Assembly (NCBI RefSeq): GCF_907164915.1
Contig: NC_061862.1
Span: forward strand, 143,972,972 to 144,036,971
Direction of reading: 5' to 3'
Source of the DNA: Impatiens glandulifera
Taxonomy: Eukaryota; Streptophyta; Magnoliopsida; Ericales; Balsaminaceae
Length of the DNA stretch: 64,000 bases
Shown here: piece after piece, positions 43,368 through 53,656 of the stretch
How the letters are laid out: each line of letters starts with the position of its first letter
Position numbering within the stretch: the first letter of the stretch is position 1
Position numbers and translations under genes: made by a program
The notes under the pieces: generated by a model
Told to the model about the DNA's origin: nothing
The model's input: only the letters and a program-made list of their open reading frames with translations
Databases searched by the model: none

Positions 43368-44602
43368 TGTTAGGATCTAGGTCACGGCTGGGGGACCGGG
43401 GTCTGGTCGGTTAGCGCGTCTCACTCAAAGGTTGGTGATTAATCCGGTTAGAGATTAAAACCGGAGTTTCAATACTACACAAACTGTAACAAACCCTTGA
43501 ACCGAGTTCAAGCGCGGAAGTGGTTTGTTTCAGGTTGAAGCAGCACTCACACTGGATGGACAGAACCGGATGTAGATAAGGTCGGTTTGGAGTATAATGG
43601 ATCGGTTTTTGGGATTCGGTAATTCGGTTTAGGCTGGGTCGGTTAGAACGGTATGAATAGGTTAGTACAGATCGGTTAAAATATGAAACCGGCAGAAAGT
43701 AAAGAACAAGACAGGTTTTTATGGATGTTCGGAGATAAAACTCCTACGTCACCCCTTCCTCTCGAAACCGCGATAAGGATATTCACTAAGGAATACACAA
43801 ACACAATCCGATCGAGACTTATTTACTACTCGATAACACTCGTACAATTTTAACCGAAATTGTAATCACTTTTGAGATAAACACTTAAGCTCTAAACCTT
43901 GTAGAGAAATGAACTTGCAATAAATCTTAGATCTTGTAATTGGTATAATTGATAACTTGGGTTGTTGAAATCTCTTAGAACTTGTAACTGCTAAAAGGAC
44001 TGCATTTACTCCTCTTCAGCTCCTTCTTTTATAGATGAAATGTGCCAACGGTCACATTCCATTTCCTTGAGTTTGATTGGTTGAGCAGAGGTTCAGTGAT
44101 TCAGACCTGACGGTCTAGTCTTCAGACCTGGCGGTCTAGTCTTCCAGTGTGTAGGTCAAACCGGCTAGGTTTGTCTTTTACTCAATATGGCAACTGTCGG
44201 TTGGACAGTTACCTGTACCTAGAAGATTGCGTTTCTGATTTATCCTGAAGTGGAAAGATCCTGTCGGACGATCTTCTGCAGCCTGCAGACTGTCCTCAGA
44301 CTTGTATGAAAGTGGCAATACTAAAGTCTGTCCCTTCGGTATCATCCTCAACAGATACTCGAAGTATCTATTTGCACTGGTCGGTTGTTTATGTTAACCG
44401 GATGACTTCCGGTTTTTCCATAGCTTCTAATTGACCGAATGTTCAATGATTTTGGCTTTCTGATTTGACCGGTCTTATCTTCTTGTTCGGTTGGATTGTT
44501 TGACCGATTGAGTGACTTGGTCGGTTTAGTAACTTGACCGTTTCCTGCACAATAAGTTTGTTTTTGTTAAGTTCTATTTAACCGATCTAATTTTATCTAA
44601 CA
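43368..44602 (-). mobile_element. 5' LTR of E1 (1235 bp)
   Basis: Direct repeat of 31145-32357. It is followed on the right by the TAAGG duplication (44603-44607). It retains the CCAAT box (reverse of 44076-44080), two CAGACCTG[A/G]CGGTC blocks (44102-44115, 44123-44136) and the TATA box (reverse of 44026-44033). Confidence 0.93.
44026..44136 (-). promoter_or_regulatory. LTR core promoter, E1 5' LTR
   Basis: In element direction: two CAGACC..GGTC blocks, a CCAAT box, an inverted repeat around ACCGTTGG (44036-44061, one arm with a mismatch), then TATAAAAG. GCCAACGGTCA is at 44044-44054. Same order as in E2. Confidence 0.62.
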
Positions 44603-44619
44603 TAAGGTAAGTACCAAAA

Positions 44620-46261
44620 ATGGTGAAGATGGTAAGTATAAATTCTTCATCATTAATTTGTGTCAAAAGTGGTATGACACTATCGAAGTCCAAAAATATT
44701 TATAACCTAAATCTACAACTAAGACAAACTATAAAGTTATGATTAATGTAGTTATTCAGAATGAAGAGAAATTTGTGATGACAAGTGTATGTCTTGAGCA
44801 CAACCATACATTAAGCCCTTAGAAGACATGATATATTAAATCCTACAAAGTAATAGACGAAAATACAAAGAGGAGATTGAAATTAAACGATGAAGCTAAA
44901 TAACTTTGGCCAAAAGTTTTTAATCGTTTGTAGTAGAAGTTAGAGGGTATGATAACATGTCTTTTGATGATAGAACATGTAGAAATTTCATTACAGAAGC
45001 TCGAAGGTTGAGTTTAGGGAGTGAGGATACTGAAGCACTTAGTAATTATTTCTTGAGAATGCAAAGTATGAATTCGAACTTTTTCTACTTGCTTGATTTG
45101 AACGAGGAATCCCGAATTAGAAACGTGTTTTGGGAAGATGGAAGGTGCAAGACTACCAATGAGTATTTCTCTAATATTATCACTTTTGATACAACCTATT
45201 TGACTAAACACTATGACATGCCCTTTGTTCCATTTTTCAGGGTCAATCATCATGGTCAATCTATTTTACTTAGACATGGTATATTGTCAAGTGAAGATTC
45301 AAAGTCTTTCACTTAGTTGTTCACAAATTGGTTGGCATGTATGCTTGGTTGAGCTCCAAATTCCATAATCACAGACCAATGTCAATCCATGGAAATTGCA
45401 ATTGAAAATGTATTTCTTAAAGTTCATAATTGTTTTTGTTTGTGGCATATAATGAATAAACTTCCTACGAAATTTTGAAGTCATGCTGAATATAAACTAA
45501 TAAAGAAAATGCTGAAAAACATTATATATAACTCCATTACTATTCAACAATTACGAAGATTGGATGGGACTAATAGAAGATTTCACTTGGAAGATAATGA
45601 CTAGTTGAATTCTTTATTTTTGGAAAAATCTAAATGGATACATGTTTATGTGAAAGACCACTTTTGGGCAGGGATGTCCACCTCTTAACGGAGTGAATGT
45701 ATGAACGTCTTTTTAGATAACTGTGTGCACTCCAAACATACCTCAAACAATTCGTGAAGCAATATGATAAGGCTTTATTGAAGAATATTGAGAAAGAAAA
45801 GTAACTAAATTTTAAATCGTTTAATTCTCTCATACCAATTGTTAGTGGTTATACTTTTAAAAGGCAATTTTAAAGCTTCTACACTCAAGACATATTTATG
45901 TTGTTCCAACAAGAAGTTAGAAGGTTGATGTTCTACAATATATTTTTATTGAAAAGGAAAGGATAACTTTTATATTTGAAGTTGTGGATAATATTTTGGG
46001 GGTTTATGGAGAACATTTAAGAGATATTTCTTGCATGTGCACTATACCGAACTAGTCTGCAATGTTAAATGTCAAGGATTAATGTTTGAGTTTAGAGGTA
46101 TATTTTGTAGACATATTATTAATGTGTTGAGAAGAATGAAGGTGAATGAGGTTCAATGTGTCTTAGCATGGACCGGCGGCATAAAGATATTAAGTGTTTG
46201 TATCAAACTATCACTAACATTTATGATTCAATATGTCTATGGAAGAAAAAAACATTACAAT
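44620..46261 (+). pseudogene. FAR1/FHY3-family MULE transposase relic, unit C
   Basis: The least damaged of the three relics. The DNA-binding finger ends VCLEHNHTLSP near 44810. The frame at 44957-45316 reads SFDDRTCRNFITEARRLSLG, then TFDTTYLTKHYDMPF and VNHHGQSILL, with the first catalytic Asp retained. A stop at the end of SFT is followed by IITDQCQSM-like sequence (second Asp region). At 46031-46140 the SWIM finger reads CNVKCQGLMFEFRGIFCRH. Several stops remain. This copy shows the ancestor encoded a full MULE/FAR1 protein. Confidence 0.82.
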
Positions 46262-46269
46262 AGTTTAAT

Positions 46270-47714
46270 TTAGGGTTGCAAATGAGCCGAATCGATCTCA
46301 AGCGATTTTGAGCTCGAGCTCGACTCGATTAACTATTTATTACCTCGACTCGAACGAGTTTATGAGTTTGAACTTGAGCTTGACTCGATTATGTACCTAC
46401 AAATGAGCCGAGTCGATCTCAAGCGAGCTTGAGCTCGAGCTCGACTCGATTAACTATTTATTACCTCGACTCAAACGATTTTATGAGTTTGAACTTGAGC
46501 TCGACTCAATTATGTACCTACAAACTCGGCTCGACTCCAAAGTTTGAACATAAATTAAATTTTCAAGCTCGAATTCAAACCAAAATTATTTTGAAAATGA
46601 AAATATCAAATTTCCATACCTATTCAACATTCAAAATATGATATTTTAAAATAAAAATATGAAACCATCATACCTATCCAAAATTCCAAAAATGATATAT
46701 AAAAGAGTTTTTTCCTTTTTTGTTGTCGAATTTCCTTAAAACAAAAAGAAATTATTATTTAAAAGTAAAAACAATAGCGATCTAAGAAAATACTACACTT
46801 GTGAATAAATAAGAGATAATATGAAGAAATAAAGAAACTATAAGCCTAAAGCCCATTAAGTATTAATATCTAATAAGATAAATCATTCATATGGGTTTGG
46901 CTATTAATGTTATGGGTTTTTTTAATTAAAGTCTGGCCCACAAATATTTTGATAGATAGTATTTGTTTTTTACTATATAAGAAAAGTTGACTCTCTCTAC
47001 GAATATGAGTTTCTTTCTCTCAATCAAGAAAGGATTGTAAGTAGAAATCTATTGAAGCTTCTAGTAAATGTATAAGTAGAGAAGCATAACCTTCAAACTG
47101 ATAGCATAAAGATCCACAAAATTATGAGTCTAGGTAAGTATTACTGCTTTATGATCGGTAAAAATCATATAGTTAAAAAATCCTTGACAATAATATTTTC
47201 AAACATAAGTTTTATGTTTTCTAACCGCAACCTCTTGTAAACTAATGAGAGAAATAATGTAAGTGAGATATAATATGAAAAATAAAGAAACTTTGTGAAT
47301 GAGTGAGAGAAAATTGTGTAAGTTTGAGATATTATGAAGAAACTCTTATTAATGAGTGAGAAATTGTGAAGAAGAAGAGTGGTAGGATATGATAATGCTT
47401 TAGGGAATTAGGGTTTTGCTTTTTAACTTTTGGACAATAAAATATAATAGTGTGGATTGTGGGTCTATCATATGGACTTTGAAAAGAGAGTAAAAAAAAT
47501 ATTTGTTTTATATTTTAATAATAAAATAAATATATATTATATATTATCAGGCTCGAAAAATCACGACAAATCATCGAAAAAATATTATATGAGCTCGAGC
47601 TCAACTTGAATATTAAACGAGTCGACTCGAGCTAGACTCGAACTTGATCAAAGTCAAGCTCAAGTCGAGCTTTGACCGAGTGGCTCGTGAGCGACTTGAG
47701 TAATTTGCAGCCCT
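46270..47714. mobile_element. hAT-like element (GAGCTCGAGC type), unit C copy, enlarged by nested DNA
   Basis: Same insertion as 9601-10490 and 21076-21969. It is flanked by AGTTTAAT (46262-46269) and AGTCTAAC (47715-47722). The left end contains an extra duplication of the subterminal GAGCTCGAGCTCGACTCG block (about 46288-46390 and 46393-46505). About 390 bp of foreign DNA lies inside at 46850-47230. Confidence 0.83.
46850..47230 (+). mobile_element. Nested insertion of unknown type with TATA box and CT-rich leader
   Basis: Absent from units A and B, where GAAATAAA.AAACCTCTTG is continuous. It starts at about TATAAGCCTAAAGCCC and ends at about TTCTAACCGC. It contains TTACTATATAAG and then ACTCTCTCTACG, as in a promoter and start region, and a good splice-donor-like GTAAGTATT near 47136. 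It could be a solo LTR, TRIM or similar. No clear target duplication beyond AAC. Confidence 0.45.
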
Positions 47715-47722
47715 AGTCTAAC

Positions 47723-47965
47723 GCTATTGATGTAAGAGATTTAACACCTTGAATCAAAATTTGAAGACAATTGTTCTATTTGTTGAGCAACTTAAAAGCC
47801 TTGAAGGAATAATTTTTGTTTATAGAACATAACCATGTAACGGCAGACAAAGGCACCAAAGTATCTCCATCAACATGAATTTTGATACACACTCCTATGA
47901 GGAAACAATCTTTCATTAAGAAAATTGTGAGAAAGTCGGCCTTGAGATCCCGAAAGAAGTCTTCA
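47723..47965 (+). pseudogene. C-terminal part of the FAR1-like relic, unit C
   Basis: Collinear with 10499-10790 but with deletions. The basic tail remnant (FIKKIVRKS-like) is still readable. Confidence 0.5.
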
Positions 47966-48254
47966 CTACATTATTCTGTATTTTTATTATTTAACATGTG
48001 ATTTATGTTATGTTTAATAGAAGTTTTGTAGTTGTTTTTTGTTTCAGCCTACAACTTTATTTCCAACATCAGTTCCACGACACTGGAATAAAAGTTTGAG
48101 CATGCCTAGCACTACACTCACATTTCTCCTATCATCGCAACTTTCGTAAGTAGGGTCAACAATGAATGCACAAATAAATTTAAATGCCTACTACCCCATT
48201 GACATCGTAAAAGATTAAGAATGTTTATTTCGGAATATTATAACTTACATTTTG
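47966..48254. other. Spacer before satellite, unit C
   Basis: Collinear with 10790-11160, shortened. No gene. Confidence 0.5.
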
Positions 48255-48480
48255 ACATCATTGCAAACGAATGTCATGTTCAACGTCTTATAAGGCACAA
48301 TCTGAGACCGTGTTCATTATAATGTTTTTTACAAATATGATTATTCAACTCAAACCTTATTTTTTATAAATCATAAATACAAATAGGATTATTCAACTCA
48401 AACTTTCATTTTTATGAATCATAAGATATTGGATTATTTAAATAAGACTTGATTTTAATAAATAATAGCATTTTCATGGC
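48255..48480. repeat. Satellite fragment, unit C, left part
   Basis: One unit of the 260-295 bp satellite, cut at 48481 by a hAT-like insertion. Confidence 0.82.
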
Positions 48481-49434
48481 TAAGGGTGAGCATATCTTGG
48501 GTTGATCCATACCCAAACCCAAAATATTAATTTAGATAAGTTAATTTGGTTTGGGTTGAGCTTGGGTTGGATTGAGTTTGTGTTGGGTTAGGGTTACCCA
48601 AATTAAATAAATTTAATTAGTTTATATTTAATTAGTTTATAGAATTCATGTTTTTCTTACTCACTATATTGATATTTGACCTCCTCATTACTTAGAAAAA
48701 GGAAACAACCGGTAAAACGTACATTCAAGTGGGAATAAAAATTATTTTTTAAAATTTATTATAAATATATTTATTGTATACAGTTCAAGTTCAGTAATAA
48801 AAAATAGACCACAATTGTTAAAGCATATAGACAATTAATAACAAATCTTTTTAATATCTAGTTTGATTATAAAATAAATAAAGTTTACCATAATAAGGCC
48901 TTGTTTAATCATTCCACCTATTATTTCACCAATTAATTTATTAATTAAAATATCAAACGGATAATAAAACGTATTAAATATTTCATAAACATGTTAAACG
49001 AACCAAAACGTGGAAAATGTGTCAAATGTGTGTTAAATTATCCAAAAGCGTATTAAACAGATCAACAACGTATTAAACGAATCAAAACAAATTAAATAAT
49101 TGTTAAACAGGTCAAAATGAGACAAATATTAATTAAACGGGTTAAAAAATGTTGATCAAGTTAAAAATTTATTAAACGGGAAAAATAAATCAAATAATTG
49201 TTAAACGGTAAAAAAAATGTTAAACGGGCCAAAATTATCTGAAACGAGTCAAAAACATAATAAATGTGTTAAAAATCAAATTTTGGTTTTGGTTACCCAA
49301 ACCATACTCAACTCAACTCATATCCAACCCATATTAATAAATAATATGAGTTGAATAATGGGTTGACTAAGTTTAATTTGAGTTGAATATGGGTTGGGTA
49401 ATACGGGTTGGGTTTACTCGTTTGCTCACCCATA
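48481..49434. mobile_element. hAT-like element with GGGTTGGGT subterminal repeats, perfect 8-bp duplication
   Basis: Ends TAAGGGTGAGCA and (reversed) TATGGGTGAGCA. It is flanked by TTCATGGC on both sides (48473-48480 and 49435-49442). TTGGGTTGG and complementary CCAACCCA motifs cluster at both ends. The middle has spaced GTTAAACG(G) / GTATTAAACG motifs (about 48960-49260), perhaps an internal tandem array. No ORF. Units A and B show the unfilled site (CATTTTCATGG near 11955). Confidence 0.87.
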
Positions 49435-49442
49435 TTCATGGC

Positions 49443-49761
49443 AAACGAATGTTATGTTCAGCGCCTCATAAGGCCATGTTCAGCGCCTTATAAGGCCATG
49501 TTTAGCGCCTTATAAGGCCATGTTTAGCGCCTTATATGGCCATGTTCAGCGCAATTTGAGACCGTGTATATTATAAAAAAAAACTTACAAATACAATTCT
49601 TCAACTCAATCCTTATTTTTTTTTATAAATCATAACTACAAATAGGATTATTTAACTCAAACTTTTATTTTTATGAATCATAAGATAGTGGATTATTTAA
49701 ATAAAACTTGATTTTAATAAATAATAGCATGTTCATGGAAAACGAATGTCATGTTCAACAC
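49443..49761. repeat. Satellite fragment, unit C, middle part
   Basis: Four direct CATGTT[C/T]AGCGCCTTATAAGGC blocks, then the usual AT-rich body. Ends at the next hAT-like insertion. Confidence 0.82.
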
Positions 49762-49769
49762 CTCATAAG

Positions 49770-51586
49770 TAGGGCTGCAAATGAGTCAAGCTACTCGTGA
49801 GCTGCTCGCGAGCCGCTCGATCAAAGCTCGGCTTGAGCTTGACTTTGATCGAGTTCGAGCCGAGCTCGAGCCGGCTCGTTTAATATTCGAGCCGAACTCG
49901 AGCTCATATAATGCTCGCTCGATGGCTTGTCGAGCTTTTTCGAGCCTGATAATATATAATATATAATATATTTATTTAATATAAAAAACTTAAAATTTAA
50001 AACAATATTTTTTCTTTTCTCTCTATTTTCAAAGCCCATATAGAAGGCCCATAATCCACATTATAATATTATATTTTCATAAAACAAAACCCTAGTTTCT
50101 AATGTATCAATCATAAGTGACTCTTTCGTCTCTTTTTCTTCCGTCTTCACCATTTCTTCTTCTTCCTCTATCTTCACCACTTCTTCTTCTTCTTCCTTCT
50201 TCACTATTTCTTCTTCTTTCGTCTTCATCATTACTTTCACTCATTCATAATAGGTTAATACATTTTTTTATGTTATCTCTCATCTACACTATTTCTCTCA
50301 TTCATTCACAAGAAACATACAGGTAAATTAAAATATATTTTCATTTCTACTACAGCTATTGCTCATACTTTTAAATAACTTTGATTTTTTTTTGTATTGT
50401 GAGAAATATGTGTGCTTATATAGATCGTTCATAGATCTATATGGAAAAAACACTATTATATATATTAATCGTTTATAGATCTATATAGAAAAACACTATT
50501 ATATATAGTAATCGGTTCATAAATCTATATAGAAAAATACTTTTAGTATATATTGTTCATAGATCTATATAGAAAAATACTTTTAATATATATTGTTCAT
50601 AGATCTATATAAAAAATATTTTAATATATATTGATCATAGATTTATATAGAAAAACACTATTATGCGTCAACAATATTATATTATATATAATATTGAAAT
50701 AGATAAAAAAAAATATTAGTATATTATATATAATAAAAGATAAAAAAATATTAGTTTATATTTTGTATATATTATGAAGTGATAAAAAAAGGTTAGTATA
50801 TATTATATATAATATGTTGAGAGAAAAAATGAATTTACATATTAATAATATATTGTAATATATAAATAAATTAATAGATTCTTGCTATAAATAAGTTAAT
50901 AAATTCTTATTATATTTGTACCCAAATAATTTAATTATAAATAATAATATTTAATAAAAAATAGGTTGATTTTGTTTTTGTCCGTATCTACCCTTAAACC
51001 TTAAAGTAAGTTAAATTTTAGTTATTTGTTTTAACATATGTTTTTTATATTAATTATTTTTAAGCTTAAATGCAGGTAGATGTACTTGTACTATGCTTTG
51101 CTTGAAGAACGTGACTTAAAAAATATTAATATATTGAATGTTCAAACAATTTATATAGTATTGTATTTTAATTTTAGAATTTTATATTTTAGAATTTTGA
51201 CTAATAATTGTGGTTGAATGCTTTTTGGATTATCATGGTTTTGGAATTTTAAATAGTTATGATTTTTTCATATTTTCAATTTTAAATATTATGTTTTAAA
51301 TTTTGAATATGTATGAAAGTTTGATATTTCATTTTGAAAAATAAATTTTAGTTTGAGTTCGAGCTTGAATTCGAGCTCGAGCTTTAGCTCGAACTCGATC
51401 TTAAATTCGAGCTTGAGTTCGAGCTTTTCGAGTCGAGCCGAGCTTATAGGTAAATAGTCGAGTCGAGCTCGAGCTCAAATTTATAAACTCATTCGAGCTC
51501 GAGTTCGAGTTGAGTTAATATATACTAAATCGAGTCGAGCTCGAGCTCAAGCAAATTCGAGCTCGACTCGGCTCATTTGCAGCCCT
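49770..51586. mobile_element. Intact non-autonomous hAT-like element, 1.82 kb, perfect ends and duplication
   Basis: The terminal inverted repeats TAGGGCTGCAAATGAG (49770-49785) and its exact complement (51571-51586) match at all 16 bases. CTCATAAG flanks both sides (49762-49769 and 51587-51594). Subterminal GAGCTCGAGC/CGAGTCGAGC repeats are dense for about 150 bp at each end. The inside carries CT-rich DNA (50115-50240), a 45-58 bp tandem repeat and AT-rich filler, but no transposase. It is the newest-looking hAT insertion here and is nested in the satellite. Confidence 0.92.
50425..50660. repeat. Internal tandem repeat with ATAGATCTAT core
   Basis: About five or six units of 45-58 bp, each with GTTCATAGATCTATATAGAA followed by ACACTATTA / ACTTTTA and TATATATT. 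The ATAGATCTAT core is palindromic. Confidence 0.82.
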
Positions 51587-51594
51587 ACTCATAA

Positions 51595-52150
51595 GGCCAT
51601 GTTCAGCACAATTTGAGACCATATTCATTATAAAAAAAATTATAAATATGGTTATTCAACTTAAACCTTATTTTTTATAAATCATAATTACAAATAAGAT
51701 TATTCAACTCAAACTTTCATTTTTATGAATCATAACATACATTTGTGTCAAATGTTTATCTATATAATTGTGTCAAATTTCTACAAATTTTTTCGAATTT
51801 TGAGCTCCTTATGTAGGTCACCACATTTATTAGGCAATGAGCTCCTATAAGTGTTGAGCAGTGACTTCAAGATTGTCGCACTATATTTTATCCTAAGAGT
51901 CTCAAGTATTCCACTACCCTGCAAAAACATAAGTCTAAGCAGGTAAGTATAGAGAATTCTCGTACAATCAAAATGTTAAAATTGTATAACTTACATTTTC
52001 TTTTGTAAGATCACAATTACATTCTGTTTTATCTCCTATATAGGTCGTCTCTATGTGCCTCATATAGTTGATTCCACAGTCTGTTTTATTCTTTATTGTT
52101 TGCTATGGAAATTTTAAAACCATGATCAGGAATTGAGTTATTAAAGTGGC
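51595..52150. repeat. End of satellite and unit C
   Basis: Homologous to 12290-12820 of unit A. Homology fades after about 52150. No gene. Confidence 0.65.
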
Positions 52151-52635
52151 GATTGGTGAGTCAATACTTTTCAGTAAATCCACAAACGCGAGCTTCTGTT
52201 TTACTAAGGTAAGAAAAATATAATTAGGAAAGGAGATTATTTGACAATAGAATGTTCAGATTTTAGAGAAATTTCGCGTATTACTAAGGACGAAGCTGTC
52301 AAATATTTATCCTCCCATTTTGTCTTTTTTGACAATGGAAGAATGTCAATTATTTGAATTTCTCAAAATGCCATGTTGATGTAGAAATTATAAAATGAAC
52401 ACTATGTTTAATAGGGTTGTCTAGTATTCCTTAAATTCAGAATATGGCTCAAACATTAACTATTCCACAGTCCACATAGGTTTCAGTTTTCATGGTACAC
52501 ATATTTTCTCTAGTTATGGTGGTGTGCTCACTCCGGAATAAAATTTTGCTGCAAATAAAATTAAAAAAACATATCCTAATAAGAGTTAAAAAAACCTTAT
52601 AATGAATATGAAGAGTTCTAAAGATGTTACTTTAA
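52151..52635. other. Unique sequence right of unit C
   Basis: No homology to the units. Short frames only. Nothing recognised. Confidence 0.45.
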
Positions 52636-53097
52636 TTATAAATCTTTTATAAATATTAAGTCCACCAGCAACTTTTCTTTGAGACTTAATTTGTCCTTTT
52701 TAAAGTGTATGGCATATTTCTTAAAATGTGTTGTAAAGTATGGAGAGATAAGAGTCATCGGTAGAGTTTGAATTCTCTTAGGGTGTTGTCTGATATGGTC
52801 TCTTTTGAGTTCCTCTTTGCTCTCCTCTTTCAAAATCCTAAATGTTTCTACTCAAACACTATGGATGGAGAGACTTGTCCACCATCTATGGGGTGGTGTT
52901 TCTACTACAACCTCTAAATGTGGAGATAATTGTCCAACCACTACGGGTGTTCCTTTTACAAGGGGTGTCTTTGTGAAGAATTTGAGAAGGTAATCCTTTA
53001 TAAATTCATTTGTGTTTATGGCCTCGTATGAGACATGGATCCCGATTTCAAATATTTTAGCCGCATTCATTTTATGTTCTGCTCTATCTGTCAACAC
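52636..53097 (-). pseudogene. Unrecognised ORF remnant, one internal stop
   Basis: A reverse-strand frame of about 153 codons, broken only by TGA near 52852. The first part contains MNAAKIFEIGIHVSYEAIN and FIKDYLLKFFTKTPLVKG. The second contains ILKEESKEELKRDHIR and a Lys-rich end. The frame may continue upstream to about 53160 across one more stop. Composition looks protein-like rather than AT noise. I recognise no family; a transposon-related protein is possible. Confidence 0.35.
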
Positions 53098-53656
53098 TAA
53101 TTTGGCATTTACCCTCTTCTATGTAACTTTAACAATAGTCAAGAATGTAGTTGTAACTCTAGAGTGATTAATACCTACATGGGCTCCTCTTTCTCAAGCT
53201 CCCTCTCCTCTTGATCCTTCATCTCATGCTCCACCTCATCTATCATCTCCATCTGAGGCTCCACTTGATCCTCCACTAAGTCATGCTCATCCTCTGCCAT
53301 CTAGTGGGTGTTTGATAGTGGAAGGCGTCCAACAGCTCTTCCGAAATTCTGATATTCCTCCTCTCACTTCCATTTTTCCATTTTGATCCTATTTTTTTAG
53401 CTTACTATCATTTTAGCATGACAATATTAAAAATCGACAATCATAAGGTAATTATATTATGCAGTCCCTATCCAAATAGCACAAATATTTATATTTGAAT
53501 AAATCAGCAAAATAAAGTACTAATATTTGACAAAGATTAATTACTAGTATAAATGTTCGTGGTCCATAGAAATGAGTATTTTCATTTATCTACCACTTGT
53601 CGCATGCATAAACAAATTCTTTAATGGTGAATTGGCACTAGTTCAACTTTGGTATG
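53098..53656. other. Unique sequence before E2
   Basis: Contains a Pro/Ser-codon-rich stretch at about 53180-53330 (repeated CTCCACCTC/CATCT), readable as PSEAPLDPP-like but without start or domain. The flank just before E2 reads GTATG at 53652-53656, the presumed left target duplication. The right partner is outside the window. Confidence 0.4.

Larger units (their letters stand above)
31145..44602 (-). mobile_element. Complete Copia retrotransposon E1, 13.46 kb, with three accessory ORFs
   Basis: Two LTRs (31145-32357 and 43368-44602) in direct repeat bound the element, flanked by TAAGG at 31140-31144 and 44603-44607. Reverse-strand order: 5' LTR, tRNA-Met primer-binding site, gag, protease, integrase, reverse transcriptase, RNase H (the Copia order), accessory ORFs A, B and C, polypurine tract, 3' LTR. 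It interrupts unit C exactly where A and B read on (near 7940 and 19420). All ORFs carry stops or frameshifts, and the reverse transcriptase has YVDN instead of YVDD, so it is dead. By eye the two LTRs differ at about 15 of the first 275 bases, so the insertion is not recent. Confidence 0.95.
27620..52150. repeat. Tandem segmental duplication, unit C, split by insertions
   Basis: Third copy. Homology to A and B runs from about 27620 to 31144, stops at the Copia element E1, and resumes at 44608 in the correct register. It continues through the FAR1 relic and satellite to about 52150. Two more hAT-like elements and a nested insertion are private to this copy, and the LINE-like fragment is missing. 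Confidence 0.82.
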
